NCBI GenBank assembly: GCA_964564695.1
Contig: CAZMCC010000020.1
Coordinates: 1 to 43,110, forward strand
Source of the DNA: CAZMCC01 sp964564695
GTDB taxonomy: Bacteria > Planctomycetota > Phycisphaerae > Phycisphaerales > UBA1924
DNA: 43,110 nucleotides
Reading direction: 5' to 3'
The notes under the pieces were generated by a model, which worked only from the letters and a program-made list of their open reading frames with translations, had not been told where the DNA came from and made no database searches. The translations under genes and the position numbers were made by a program. This document shows, piece by piece, positions 1-7,432 of this stretch; within the stretch, counting starts at the first letter, position 1; every line of letters begins with the position of its first letter.

Positions 1-2
1 CC

Positions 3-182
3 GTGTTCGCCGCCCGGGCGACCGGGAGGGCCCGGGACATGAACCGGGCCTTCCTCGCCAACGCAAGGCTCCTGGGCCGCCCCAGCCTCACCCTCCAGCT
101 CGGCCTCGACGAGCACCGCCCGCCGACCCCCACCACCCCCACCACCCCCACCACGCCTACCACGCCCACCCCAACCCCTTAG
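3..182 (+). CDS. 3' end of an unidentified gene (truncated by window start)
   Basis: An open frame runs from the window edge to a TAG at 180-182. The last 59 residues are visible: an Arg/Leu-rich stretch with ARDMNRAFLANARLLG, then a low-complexity tail of repeated Thr-Pro (TPTTPTTPTTPT). The tail is encoded by a near-perfect run of CCCACCAC-type units at about 127-178. I do not recognise the family. The stop overlaps by 3 bases the stop of the convergent zinc-ribbon gene, so the two genes end tail to tail. The Thr/Pro tail suggests a flexible, possibly envelope-exposed C-terminus, but that is inference only. Confidence 0.4.
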   Translation: MFAARATGRARDMNRAFLANARLLGRPSLTLQLGLDEHRPPTPTTPTTPTTPTTPTPTP

Positions 183-436
183 CACCCGATCTCGAAGCAC
201 CGCTCCGATGTCCCTCCCGGCCCCACCCGGAAGCGAACCGGCTTGCCGCACGACGGGCAGCGGGCCATGTACCCCGTCCCGTCGGCGTTGCGGTACGCCC
301 GGACATACTGCCCGGCGCACCGGAACCACAGTTGGAGGTAGGGGCGTGCCGCCCCGCCGAAGGCGGGGGCCGCGTCGGACGCCGTCGCCCCCGAAGGGCC
401 AACGGTCAGATCCAGGCTGTCACGTTGGTCGCGCAT
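179..436 (-). CDS. Small zinc-ribbon-like protein
   Basis: This 85-residue protein has a variable N-terminal third and a conserved-looking core: RPYLQLWFRCAGQYVR (residues 31-46), then YMARCPSCGKPVRFRVGPGG (56-75). A CPSC pair at 60-63 plus Cys40, Cys80 and Cys85 offers a metal-binding set like small zinc ribbons. From memory, very similar short proteins with the RPYLQLWFRCA...CPxCGK signature occur widely in planctomycetes, without a known function. I chose the ATG at 434-436; the frame stays open much further upstream, but that part has the low-complexity look of antisense reading. No strong Shine-Dalgarno is visible. It ends convergently with the preceding gene fragment. Confidence 0.6.
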   Translation of the reverse strand: MRDQRDSLDLTVGPSGATASDAAPAFGGAARPYLQLWFRCAGQYVRAYRNADGTGYMARCPSCGKPVRFRVGPGGTSERCFEIGC

Positions 437-721
437 GCCGGGTGGACTATCGGCCGACCCGGCCCCGCGCCTTGGCCCCCTCCCCCCCACCCCCCCTCCC
501 GACCCCCCCGACGGGAATAGACTTGGCCCTCTCCCGGAAGGGCGCAAAGGGCGACTTCTCGCCCCGCTCGATGGTTGAAACCGATAATGGTGGTTGGCCC
601 GACGCGGCCGATGTCCGTCGACCCGCGTCCCTGTCCGACCGGCTCCGAAGCGACCTGCCTGGCAACCGTCCCCACCACCTCCACCACTGCTTGTAGTCCT
701 TGGTAGACTCCCCCCAAGCCC

Positions 722-1609
722 ATGGCCGGCACACTCACCATTCTCCCCGATCCGCCCCCGCCGCCGACTCCCGTCGGCCTGATCGCCGGCTCCGGCCGCC
801 TCCCGGTGCTCGTCGCCGAGGGGCTTCGGGCGCTCGGTCATCCGGTCCATGCCCTGGGCCTCTCGGTCGGCAGCGACCCCGCCCTTCCGGTCATCTGCAG
901 CACCTTCCGCCGGGTCGGGGTCCTGCGGGTCGGCTCGTGGGGTCCCGCCCTCCGCCGCCACGGCGTCGCCCATGCCATCATGGTCGGCCGGGTGGACAAG
1001 CCGGGGTTCATGTACAATCCATGGCGGATCGCCGCCAACGTGCCGGACGCCCGGACGCTGGTGGCGTGGTTCCGGCACCTTCGGCACGACCGGCGTTCGC
1101 ACGCGGTCCTGAAGGCGGTCGCCGACGAATTGGGGCGCAGCGGCGTGCACCTGATGGATTCGACCATCCCGATCCGCGACGCCCTGGCCGAGCCGGGCGT
1201 GATGACCCGTCGCCAGCCGACGGGCGAGCAGCGGGCGGATATCGCCTTCGCCTGGCCCATCCTGAGCCAGATGCTCCGGCTCGACGTCGGGCAGTCGATC
1301 GGCGTTCGGCATCGGGACGTGGTCGCCGTCGAGGCGGCCGAGGGGACTGACCGGATGATCGACCGCACGGCCGCCCTCTGCCCCGGCGGCGGCTGGACCC
1401 TGTGCAAGGGCGCCCGCGGCGGGCACGACCGTCGTTCGGATGTGCCGACCGTGGGCCCTCAGACAATTGAGAACCTCGCCCGGGCCGGGGCCGGCTGCCT
1501 GGCCGTCGCGGCCGGCGACGTGATCATGATCGACAAGCCGACGATGCTGGACCTGGCCGACCGGCTGGGGATCTCGATCGTGGGCGTGCCGCCGGCGACG
1601 GCGAGCTGA
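722..1609 (+). CDS. lpxI: LpxI-type UDP-2,3-diacylglucosamine pyrophosphatase
   Basis: LpxI (formerly DUF1009) hydrolyses UDP-2,3-diacylglucosamine to lipid X and UMP in lipid A synthesis, replacing LpxH in bacteria that lack it. The N-terminal domain begins GLIAGSGRLPVLVAEGLRALG (residues about 19-39), the usual Rossmann-like start. The C-terminal catalytic domain carries EGTDRMI, then GHDRRSDVPTVGPQT and a closing AAGDVIMIDKPTMLDLADRLGI-type segment. Length of 295 residues is normal for the family. The 285 bases upstream hold a long C-rich run (about 470-520) and no gene. Together with lpxK and hldE further along, it shows an LPS-type outer membrane. The start ATG was taken because it precedes a short Pro-rich leader and the domain; no strong ribosome site is seen. 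Confidence 0.9.
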   Translation: MAGTLTILPDPPPPPTPVGLIAGSGRLPVLVAEGLRALGHPVHALGLSVGSDPALPVICSTFRRVGVLRVGSWGPALRRHGVAHAIMVGRVDKPGFMYNPWRIAANVPDARTLVAWFRHLRHDRRSHAVLKAVADELGRSGVHLMDSTIPIRDALAEPGVMTRRQPTGEQRADIAFAWPILSQMLRLDVGQSIGVRHRDVVAVEAAEGTDRMIDRTAALCPGGGWTLCKGARGGHDRRSDVPTVGPQTIENLARAGAGCLAVAAGDVIMIDKPTMLDLADRLGISIVGVPPATAS

Positions 1610-1651
1610 ACCGCTCCCGCCCCCCCCACCGCCCCGCCACCCTCATCAAGC

Positions 1652-1775
1652 AGAAGATTCACCACGGAGAACACGGAGTTCACGGAGGAATGCCGTGGAC
1701 TTGTTTCAATCCAGGTCTCTTCCCTCTCATGCCTCACTCCGTGTCCTCCGTGCCCTCCGTGGTGAACTCTTCTCC
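1652..1775. repeat. Inverted repeat of 9-bp (NNCACGGAG) units upstream of tlyA
   Basis: The left arm (1652-1687) holds three 9-bp units of form NNCACGGAG after TTCAC. The right arm (1737-1775), read on the minus strand, holds the same: TTCACCACGGAG, GGCACGGAG, GACACGGAG. About 50 bases separate the arms. The right arm ends only about 6 bases before the tlyA start codon. Similar ACCACGGAG...CACGGAG repeats are common intergenic elements in planctomycetes and some other high-GC bacteria (from memory). Confidence 0.8.
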
Positions 1776-1781
1776 TGAAGC

Positions 1782-2513
1782 ATGCCCGCCGACCCTCCAC
1801 ATCCCTTCGTCTCCCGCGGCGGGCTGAAGCTCGCCCACGCGCTCGACGCATTTGAGCTGAGCGTCGAGGGGTTCACCTGCGCCGACCTGGGGTGCTCGAC
1901 CGGCGGGTTCACCGACGTGCTCCTGCGGCGCGGCGCCTCGCGCGTGGTCGCCGTCGACACGGCCTACGGCGTGCTCGACTACCGCCTGCGCACCAACCCA
2001 CGCGTGCGCGTGATGGAACGCACCAACGCGCTGCACGCATCGCCCCCCGCCGACATCGCCGCGGGCGGAGTGGATCTGGTGGTGATCGACGCCGGCTGGA
2101 CGTCCCAGAAGCTGATCATCCCGGCGGCGGTGCGGTGGCTTGGCGGATCGAGGACGCCGGACCTGAGTCCTCGAAGGTCCGGGTCGGACGTCCCTGTGCA
2201 CCCGGATGCGCAAGCAAACCCGGACCTTCGCCGAGCCTCAGGTCCGGCGTCCCGGGGCGCTGCATCGCGCGGCGCTGCGGGCCTCGTCATCACCCTCGTC
2301 AAACCCCACTACGAACTCGACGCCGCGGAAAAGCGAACGCTGCTGCGTCAGGGAGTCCTGGAGGACGCCGACGCGCAGCGCATCGCGGGCCGGGTGATCG
2401 ACCAGATGAGCGAGTGGGGCGTGACGCCGCTGGCAGTGACGAAGTCGCCGATCGCCGGGAGCAAGGGAAACGCGCGGGGGAACGCGGAGTGGGTGGTGGT
2501 GGGGCAAACGTAG
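1782..2513 (+). CDS. tlyA: TlyA/FtsJ-like rRNA methyltransferase with an in-frame palindromic insertion
   Basis: TlyA-family enzymes 2'-O-methylate cytidines in 16S/23S rRNA using S-adenosylmethionine. The sequence starts directly at the FtsJ-type methyltransferase domain: FVSRGGLKLAHALDAF (8-23), SAM motif CADLGCSTGGFTDVLL (33-48), RVMERTNAL, VDLVVIDAGWTSQKLI, LVKPHYE and SPIAGSKGN near the end. The N-terminal S4 RNA-binding domain usual in TlyA is absent. Between AVRWL and GLVITLVKPHYE lies an extra stretch of about 45 Pro/Arg/Ser/Ala-rich residues, encoded by the inverted repeat at 2152-2252 and its flank; homologues normally connect these strands by a short loop. The reading frame survives, so the gene may still be functional. 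The start follows the 1652-1775 repeat closely. Confidence 0.8.
   Translation: MPADPPHPFVSRGGLKLAHALDAFELSVEGFTCADLGCSTGGFTDVLLRRGASRVVAVDTAYGVLDYRLRTNPRVRVMERTNALHASPPADIAAGGVDLVVIDAGWTSQKLIIPAAVRWLGGSRTPDLSPRRSGSDVPVHPDAQANPDLRRASGPASRGAASRGAAGLVITLVKPHYELDAAEKRTLLRQGVLEDADAQRIAGRVIDQMSEWGVTPLAVTKSPIAGSKGNARGNAEWVVVGQT
2152..2252. repeat. Palindromic element inserted in frame inside tlyA
   Basis: The left arm 2152-2184 and right arm 2218-2252 are inverted copies: 16 identical outer bases (GGACGCCGGACCTGAG) and 12 identical inner bases (GAAGGTCCGGGT), differing only in the short segment between. The 33-base centre contains GCGCAAGC, the loop motif of other palindromes here. The whole element reads through in the tlyA frame without a stop. 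Confidence 0.85.
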
Positions 2514-2612
2514 AAACTCTGCTCCGGCCTACCAGTCCGCGTTCCACTACACTTAGTGGCCGCTCTACTGTGGTGCAAACTCCGATATCCGAACGGTCGA
2601 AGAGAATCCCTA

Positions 2613-3602
2613 ATGGCCTCAGCCGAGCAAATACGAACCCTGGTGAGCAGTTTCGCCGAGCGGGACGACGAGAAGTTCCGCACTGTGGCGCTGGACATCG
2701 CCGCAGCGGCTGCGAAGGCGGGCGATCCCAAGCTGGCCGACTCCCTGCGCACACTAGTGGACCGTTCCCGCCGGACGGTGCTTCCGACCGTGGGGCCGCG
2801 GGCGGTACCGATTTCACGCCCCGACGGTGAGCTTTCGACACTCGTGTCCGTGTCGTACCCGAGGGTGCGGCTGGTAGACATGGTTCTGCCCGATTCGGTT
2901 CGCACTAGCCTGACGCGGGTGCTAGTCGAAAACCGGGCCGGCGATCGGCTCCGCGAACACTCTCTGGAGCCACGGAGGCGTCTCCTGCTGGCGGGTCCGC
3001 CCGGGTGCGGGAAGACCATGACGGCTAAGGCGCTGGCGGGGGAGGCAGGACTGCCCCTCATGGTTGTGCAGTTCCACGCCCTCATCACCAAATTCATGGG
3101 CGAGACCGCCGCCAAGCTCCACGGCATCTTTCGGGCGATGCACTCCACTCGCGGGGTCTATCTCTTCGACGAGTTCGACGTGTTGGCGACCAGCCGCGGT
3201 GAATCGAACGATGTGGGAGAGGCGAGCCGCATCGTCAACTCATTCCTTCAGCTCGTAGAGCAGGATGACTCCGAGAGTATCATCGTCGCCGCGACCAACC
3301 GCCTCGAGGCCCTCGACCGCGCGGTCTTCCGACGCTTCGATGACCTGATCGAGTTCACCCGTCCCGATCCGTCGATGGTGCGCATGCTTGTCGAGAACCG
3401 TCTCGCCGCTCTCGCCCCACTGCGTCTGGACTGGAAGCCGTTGAACACCGCCGCCACGGGCCTCAGTCACGCGGAGGTGGTGAAGGCGTGCGAGGACGCC
3501 GCCAAGGCCGTGGTCCTCGGTCAAGCGTCCACCGTCACCACGGCTCTGCTCGCAACGGCGCTCCGCGCCCGTCGCTCTCCCAAACCCAAGGCGCGGCGCT
3601 AA
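2613..3602 (+). CDS. ietA: AAA+ ATPase of an IetAS-like defence / toxin-antitoxin pair
   Basis: A 329-residue AAA+ ATPase with a short helical N-terminal region (SSFAERDDEKFRTVALDIA) and one ATPase module. Walker A is GPPGCGKT (128-135), Walker B is YLFDEFD with Asp186-Glu187, sensor-1 Asn229 lies in VAATNR, and an arginine-finger region reads AVFRRFDDLIEF. The ATG at 2613 is preferred over a GTG at 2556 because it starts just before the conserved helix. It sits 12 bases upstream of a subtilisin-like protease, the gene order of ietAS, described first as a plasmid-maintenance toxin-antitoxin pair in Agrobacterium and later as an antiphage system. The ATPase would control or target the protease. 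Third codon positions look less GC-biased than in flanking core genes, which fits horizontal acquisition. Confidence 0.8.
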   Translation: MASAEQIRTLVSSFAERDDEKFRTVALDIAAAAAKAGDPKLADSLRTLVDRSRRTVLPTVGPRAVPISRPDGELSTLVSVSYPRVRLVDMVLPDSVRTSLTRVLVENRAGDRLREHSLEPRRRLLLAGPPGCGKTMTAKALAGEAGLPLMVVQFHALITKFMGETAAKLHGIFRAMHSTRGVYLFDEFDVLATSRGESNDVGEASRIVNSFLQLVEQDDSESIIVAATNRLEALDRAVFRRFDDLIEFTRPDPSMVRMLVENRLAALAPLRLDWKPLNTAATGLSHAEVVKACEDAAKAVVLGQASTVTTALLATALRARRSPKPKARR

Positions 3603-3614
3603 CTCGAGAACCGC

Positions 3615-6089
3615 ATGTCACGCTTACCGCACCTGCAACTTGTCGGCGGCGTCACGGGTGTTCCTTACACCCGTGTCGGCGGGGGCGGCGCGACGTTCGT
3701 GTTCCCTCCCCGTGATCGCGTAAGACAGGGCCGAGCAGTTCGGCAGGCCGTGAATGACGCTGTGGCTGCCGCCTCCGTTGAGCACCAGGCGCAACACACC
3801 GAAGCCGAGACCCGAGGCATCCAGCTCACAATCGAGAGCCACACCGGCTTCGACCTGAAGCTCGAAAGTTTGGAGGCCCGGCGTGCGGGCATTGAATTGC
3901 TCCACGCCCGCACAAACGGTGGGGTCGAGCGGGCCGTCATTTTCGTGCCCCGAGACAAGGTAGGCGTGCTGCTCAAAAAGATAGACCAGTACGAGCAGGG
4001 CACGACGCCGAACGGCAATCCGAGGAACCAGCCGCTCATTGACAGTATTGAGCGTGCCCGTTTGGCGGTTGCCAGAGATCTGTGGTCCGACGCCCGCGAT
4101 TTTCCCGAGACCGATGCACCGATGTGGTGGGAAGTGTGGTCGTCCTACCCGTCGGGCGGTGCCCAAGCCCGATACAACGAACTCGTCGAAGCATGCCGGG
4201 ATCGGCAGTTGGAAGTCTCAGCGCGGCGGCTGGAGTTTGCCGAGCGGATGGTCGTGTTGGTGAAGGCGCGACCGAGCGATTGGGCGCGGTCCCGCGCTCT
4301 GCTCGAACTCGTTTCGGAACTCCGCTACCCCGTGGAGCCCGCGCGGCCCTACCTGAAGCTCGCTCCTCGCGAGCAGGCGCAGTGGGTCCGCTCTCTGCAG
4401 GGCCGACTTCGCCCAGCCGGGCCGGACGCACCTGCGGTGTGTCTGCTCGATACCGGAGTCAATCGAGGCCACGCCCTCCTGCAGGACTCGCTACTCGAAG
4501 CCGATACTCAAGCAGTTGTCGATGGCTGGGGCGCCGCGGACCGGAGGGAGGAACCGCACGGCACGTGCATGGCGGGGACGGCGCTCTACGGCGACTTGGC
4601 GCCGGTGCTGCAAACCGATGGTCCGGTGGACTTGCGCCATCGATTGGAGTCGGTTAAGGTCATGCCGGATGGTGGCGGTTTGCCGCCAGAAGTGCATGGC
4701 GCGGTGCTGATGCAGGCGGTCTCGCTCGCCGAGATCCGGGCCGCAGCTCGCCGTCGCACGGTCTGCTTGGCAGTGACCGCTGTGGATGCATCGGGGGAGG
4801 GAGCGCCAAGTTCATGCTCCGCAGCGGTCGATCAAATCGCCTTCAACGACGGTAACGCGACGCGTCTCGTCGTGGTCTCCGCCGGAAACATCCGCGCCAT
4901 CGCACCCGGGATCACATACCCGCAACTGAACCAATCTGCGGACGGAGCGCTGGAAGACCCGGCGCAGGCGTGGAACGCGCTGGCCGTCGGGGCATTCACC
5001 GAACGCGTGCAGCTCTCTGCGGAGTACGACGGCTGGCGAGTGATGGCGCCGGCGGGCGGCCTGACACCGTCCAGCCGCACCAGCGCATGCTGGGATGATG
5101 ATGGACGCTCCCGCTGGCCTCTCAAACCCGATCTGGTGTTCGAGGGCGGAAACTGGGTCGAGTCCACCACCGGCGAGCGTTCGCCGTGTCAAGAGACCCA
5201 CCTGCTCACGACCGGGTTCTCGGCCACCGGCGCGCAATTCGACACCAACGCCGACACCAGCGCCGCGACGGCGCAGGCCGCGCGCCTGGCGACGATGATT
5301 CAGGCGGAGTACCCACGGCTTCGGGCCGAAACTATCCGTGGTCTGATCGTGCATTCCGCGGAATGGACAGATGCAATGCGCCGGCAATGCCCGGGCGAAC
5401 TGCAGAACCAGGTGCTGAGGCGTGTGCGCACGTTCGGCTATGGGACGCCGAGCCTCACCCGAGCTCTGCACAGCTTGAACAACGCCGTGACGCTGGTGTC
5501 GGAAGCGGCCATCCAGCCGTACCGCAAGGACGGCAGCGACGTGCGGCACAACCAGATGGGACTTCACCACCTCCCTTGGCCGACAGCCGTGCTCTTCGAC
5601 CTCGCGGATGTTCCGGTGCGGATGCGGGTCACTCTGTCCTACTTCATGCAGCCCAATCCCGGTCGGCGCGGGAACATCCCGAAGTGGGGGTATCCGTCCC
5701 ACGGACTTCGGTTCGATGTGAAGCGACCCGGCGAGACGGTGGATCAGTTCCGGCAACGCCTCTCGCTCGCCGAGCGCGACGATCCAGCTGCGCCGATCGA
5801 CAGCATTGGCGAGACCCGTAACTGGGTCATCGGCGCTAACGGCCGCTCGCGCGGCTCCCTTCAGTGCGACTGGTGGGAAGGAACGGCGGCGGAACTCGCC
5901 GCGAGCGACTACATCGCGGTCTACCCCGTGACCGGGTGGTGGCGGGAACGGCCGTTCCTGCGCAGGGTCGAGAACACCGCGGCCTACAGCCTCGTCGTTT
6001 CGATCGATACTCCCGAACAGGCCATCGACCTATACACCGCTATCACGACTCAGACCGAAGTCGCCGTGAACGTAGTCGCCGGTTCCTAG
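3615..6089 (+). CDS. ietS: Subtilisin-like (S8) serine protease of the IetAS-like pair
   Basis: An 824-residue protein. About 270 N-terminal residues (no recognised domain, no signal peptide) precede an S8 peptidase domain with a full catalytic set: Asp279 in LLDTGVNRGH, His315 in EEPHGTCMAG, oxyanion Asn425 in VVSAGN, and Ser549 in DTSAATAQAAR, which replaces the usual GTSMAAP. A C-terminal region of about 200 residues (VRMRVTLSYFMQPNPGRR, then NWVIGANGRSRGSLQCDWW) resembles the beta-rich tails of such proteases. Lack of a signal peptide argues for a cytoplasmic protease. With the AAA+ gene 12 bases upstream it forms one transcription unit. In IetAS the protease is the presumed toxic effector and the ATPase its partner; which signal unleashes it is not visible here. 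Confidence 0.8.
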   Translation: MSRLPHLQLVGGVTGVPYTRVGGGGATFVFPPRDRVRQGRAVRQAVNDAVAAASVEHQAQHTEAETRGIQLTIESHTGFDLKLESLEARRAGIELLHARTNGGVERAVIFVPRDKVGVLLKKIDQYEQGTTPNGNPRNQPLIDSIERARLAVARDLWSDARDFPETDAPMWWEVWSSYPSGGAQARYNELVEACRDRQLEVSARRLEFAERMVVLVKARPSDWARSRALLELVSELRYPVEPARPYLKLAPREQAQWVRSLQGRLRPAGPDAPAVCLLDTGVNRGHALLQDSLLEADTQAVVDGWGAADRREEPHGTCMAGTALYGDLAPVLQTDGPVDLRHRLESVKVMPDGGGLPPEVHGAVLMQAVSLAEIRAAARRRTVCLAVTAVDASGEGAPSSCSAAVDQIAFNDGNATRLVVVSAGNIRAIAPGITYPQLNQSADGALEDPAQAWNALAVGAFTERVQLSAEYDGWRVMAPAGGLTPSSRTSACWDDDGRSRWPLKPDLVFEGGNWVESTTGERSPCQETHLLTTGFSATGAQFDTNADTSAATAQAARLATMIQAEYPRLRAETIRGLIVHSAEWTDAMRRQCPGELQNQVLRRVRTFGYGTPSLTRALHSLNNAVTLVSEAAIQPYRKDGSDVRHNQMGLHHLPWPTAVLFDLADVPVRMRVTLSYFMQPNPGRRGNIPKWGYPSHGLRFDVKRPGETVDQFRQRLSLAERDDPAAPIDSIGETRNWVIGANGRSRGSLQCDWWEGTAAELAASDYIAVYPVTGWWRERPFLRRVENTAAYSLVVSIDTPEQAIDLYTAITTQTEVAVNVVAGS

Positions 6090-6200
6090 GCGGGTGGCCC
6101 TTACCAGTTGGTGGGTGCCCGTCATCGGCCGCTCCGGGACGATGGCGACAGGTTACCCCCACCCACACCAACGGCAGGTGGCATCACGGTCGACTCTGAC

Positions 6201-6502
6201 CCGTGCCACCAAGATCGGCTTTGCGATCTTGGTGTTCCGCGCGGGCGACATGAATCGGCCCCTATCCGCACCGGGGGCGTGGCACCGCACTTCGACCCGT
6301 GCCGCCGGGCTTCACGGCCAGCCCCCGAGGCAGGTGGCACCGATGAGCCAACCGTGCCACCGAGGACCGGCTCGGCGGTCCTCGGTGTTCTTGACCTCGA
6401 CAGCACCGAGGAAGCCCAAAGCTGCTTCCTCGGTGGCACGGCACAAGTTGATCGGCGGCTCGGCGGGCGACTATTGGCTCAAGCCGCCGGTAGTGGCACC
6501 CG
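6201..6502. repeat. Array of GCTTTG-loop palindromes (copies 1-4)
   Basis: Copy 1: arms 6207-6217 and 6224-6234 (CACCAAGATCG and its complement), loop GCTTTG. Copy 2: arms 6358-6368 and 6377-6387 (CACCGAGGACC), loop region GGCTCGGC. Copy 3, opposite orientation: arms 6404-6415 and 6424-6435 (CACCGAGGAAGC), loop containing CAAAGC. Copy 4 (about 6467-6502) is diverged: GCCGGTAGTGGCACC on the right, a degraded left arm. Copies 1-3 have perfect stems of 11-12 bp that differ between copies, and all carry GTGCCAC or its complement at the same outer edge relative to the loop. Confidence 0.85.
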
Positions 6503-6745
6503 ATGCGCGAGTGGCACATCGGAGGCACTCCACTCGCTTGCGCTCGCGTCTCTTGTCGACCGGCGTGCGGAAAGACCAACAGGAGCGCGTTGGGGTGCCC
6601 ATGACACATGCCTCCGTGACCGGCCCCTGCACACGGCAGGAGACGGCCTACAGGCATTTGTGACGGGAAAGGACGATCTAACAGCGCGGGAGGGACTTTG
6701 TCGAAAAGTCGCCCGGCCGGCGCGGCGCCGTCGGGGTGCTGGCTG

Positions 6746-6834
6746 GTGCCACTACCAGCCGCTTTGGGCTGGTAGTGCCGGACGACCGGCCGTTCCTCGG
6801 AGCACTACCGGCTCAAAGCAGCCGGTAGTGGCAC
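6746..6834. repeat. GCTTTG-loop palindromes (copies 5 and 6), inverted pair
   Basis: Copy 5: arms 6750-6760 and 6767-6777 (CACTACCAGCC), loop GCTTTG at 6761-6766, outer GTGCCAC at 6746-6752. Copy 6: arms 6803-6813 and 6820-6830 (CACTACCGGCT), loop CAAAGC at 6814-6819, outer GTGGCAC at 6828-6834. Copy 6 is in the opposite orientation to copy 5. The two stems differ by A/G and its pairing base, keeping both stems perfect. Confidence 0.88.
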
Positions 6835-6851
6835 CCGGCGCACCCCCCGCC

Positions 6852-7334
6852 TCACCCACCGCCCTTCCCCTCCTGCTCCTTCTTGATCTGCTCCAGCACC
6901 GGCACGCTGAACAGTCCCCTCAGATTCCCCGCGCCGCGTCCGACCATCCAGTCCTCGATCTCTTCAACGCTCGTCGTCACCTCGTCACCGAGCTTCACAC
7001 CCACGTTCTGCCCCGGTTCGTTGTCGAGGCGGCCCTTGATCGTGTTCCCCTCCACCGACGTCACGCTGATCCACATGTGCTCGCTCCCCCCCTCCTCCCC
7101 CACCACCTTGAACGGGAGCTTCACGGCGTACGCCACGTTCTTCTCGTGCTTGTTGAACTCGGCGAGGAACTCGGGCCAGCGACGCCGTGCCTCCGCCGTG
7201 GCGGCGGCGAGACGCGGATCTTCGTCCGGCACCATGATGATGCCGCGCGACGGCTCGGGGGACTTGTCGCAGGCGGGCAGGGTGCAGAACAGGGCGGCGA
7301 GGGCGAGGGCGGCGGCACGGCACGAGGTCGTCAT
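6852..7334 (-). CDS. DUF2314 (YegJ-like) lipoprotein
   Basis: A 160-residue lipoprotein. The N-terminus is a short signal peptide ending in the lipobox LPAC (Cys about residue 22), so the protein should be anchored on the periplasmic side. The mature part matches DUF2314: FKVVGEEGGSEHMWISVTSV, a GRLDNEP segment, KLGDEVTTSVEEIEDWMV. The family's biochemical role is unknown. The start ATG at 7332-7334 was chosen because the signal peptide begins there; an upstream in-frame ATG would add 18 residues with no signal character. It lies in the same direction as the Kelch gene upstream, with copy 7 of the palindrome in the roughly 100-base gap. Confidence 0.75.
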   Translation of the reverse strand: MTTSCRAAALALAALFCTLPACDKSPEPSRGIIMVPDEDPRLAAATAEARRRWPEFLAEFNKHEKNVAYAVKLPFKVVGEEGGSEHMWISVTSVEGNTIKGRLDNEPGQNVGVKLGDEVTTSVEEIEDWMVGRGAGNLRGLFSVPVLEQIKKEQEGKGGG

Positions 7335-7396
7335 GGGGGCGTTCCAAAGTGGTTGAGAGTTCGCGGCTCTCAGTACCATATCTCGCATGCACGGAG

Positions 7397-7428
7397 CACT
7401 ACCGGCTCAAAGCAGCCGGTAGTGGCAC
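7397..7428. repeat. GCTTTG-loop palindrome (copy 7)
   Basis: Arms 7397-7407 and 7414-7424 (CACTACCGGCT), loop CAAAGC at 7408-7413, outer GTGGCAC at 7422-7428. It is nearly identical to copy 6, including flanking bases, and ends 5 bases before the stop codon of the Kelch gene. It may act as that gene's 3' end hairpin. Confidence 0.88.
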
Positions 7429-7432
7429 CCGG

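Larger units (their letters stand above)
6090..6851. other. Gene-free stretch filled with hairpin repeats
   Basis: No convincing coding sequence lies between the protease and the DUF2314 lipoprotein. The stretch holds the hairpins listed separately (6201-6502 and 6746-6834), an additional inverted pair GCGAGTGG...CCACTCGC near 6508-6540, and several loose copies of GTGCCAC/GTGGCAC. The open frames that cross it are long only because of base composition; they lack domain similarity and cross the hairpins. Confidence 0.7.

Noticed and set aside
470..530. C-rich run upstream of lpxI as a functional element
   Set aside because: Several similar C or G runs occur in gaps of this GC-rich DNA; nothing else marks it.
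437..1426. N-terminal extension of the zinc-ribbon frame
   Set aside because: Beyond residue 85 the frame is low-complexity and antisense to lpxI.
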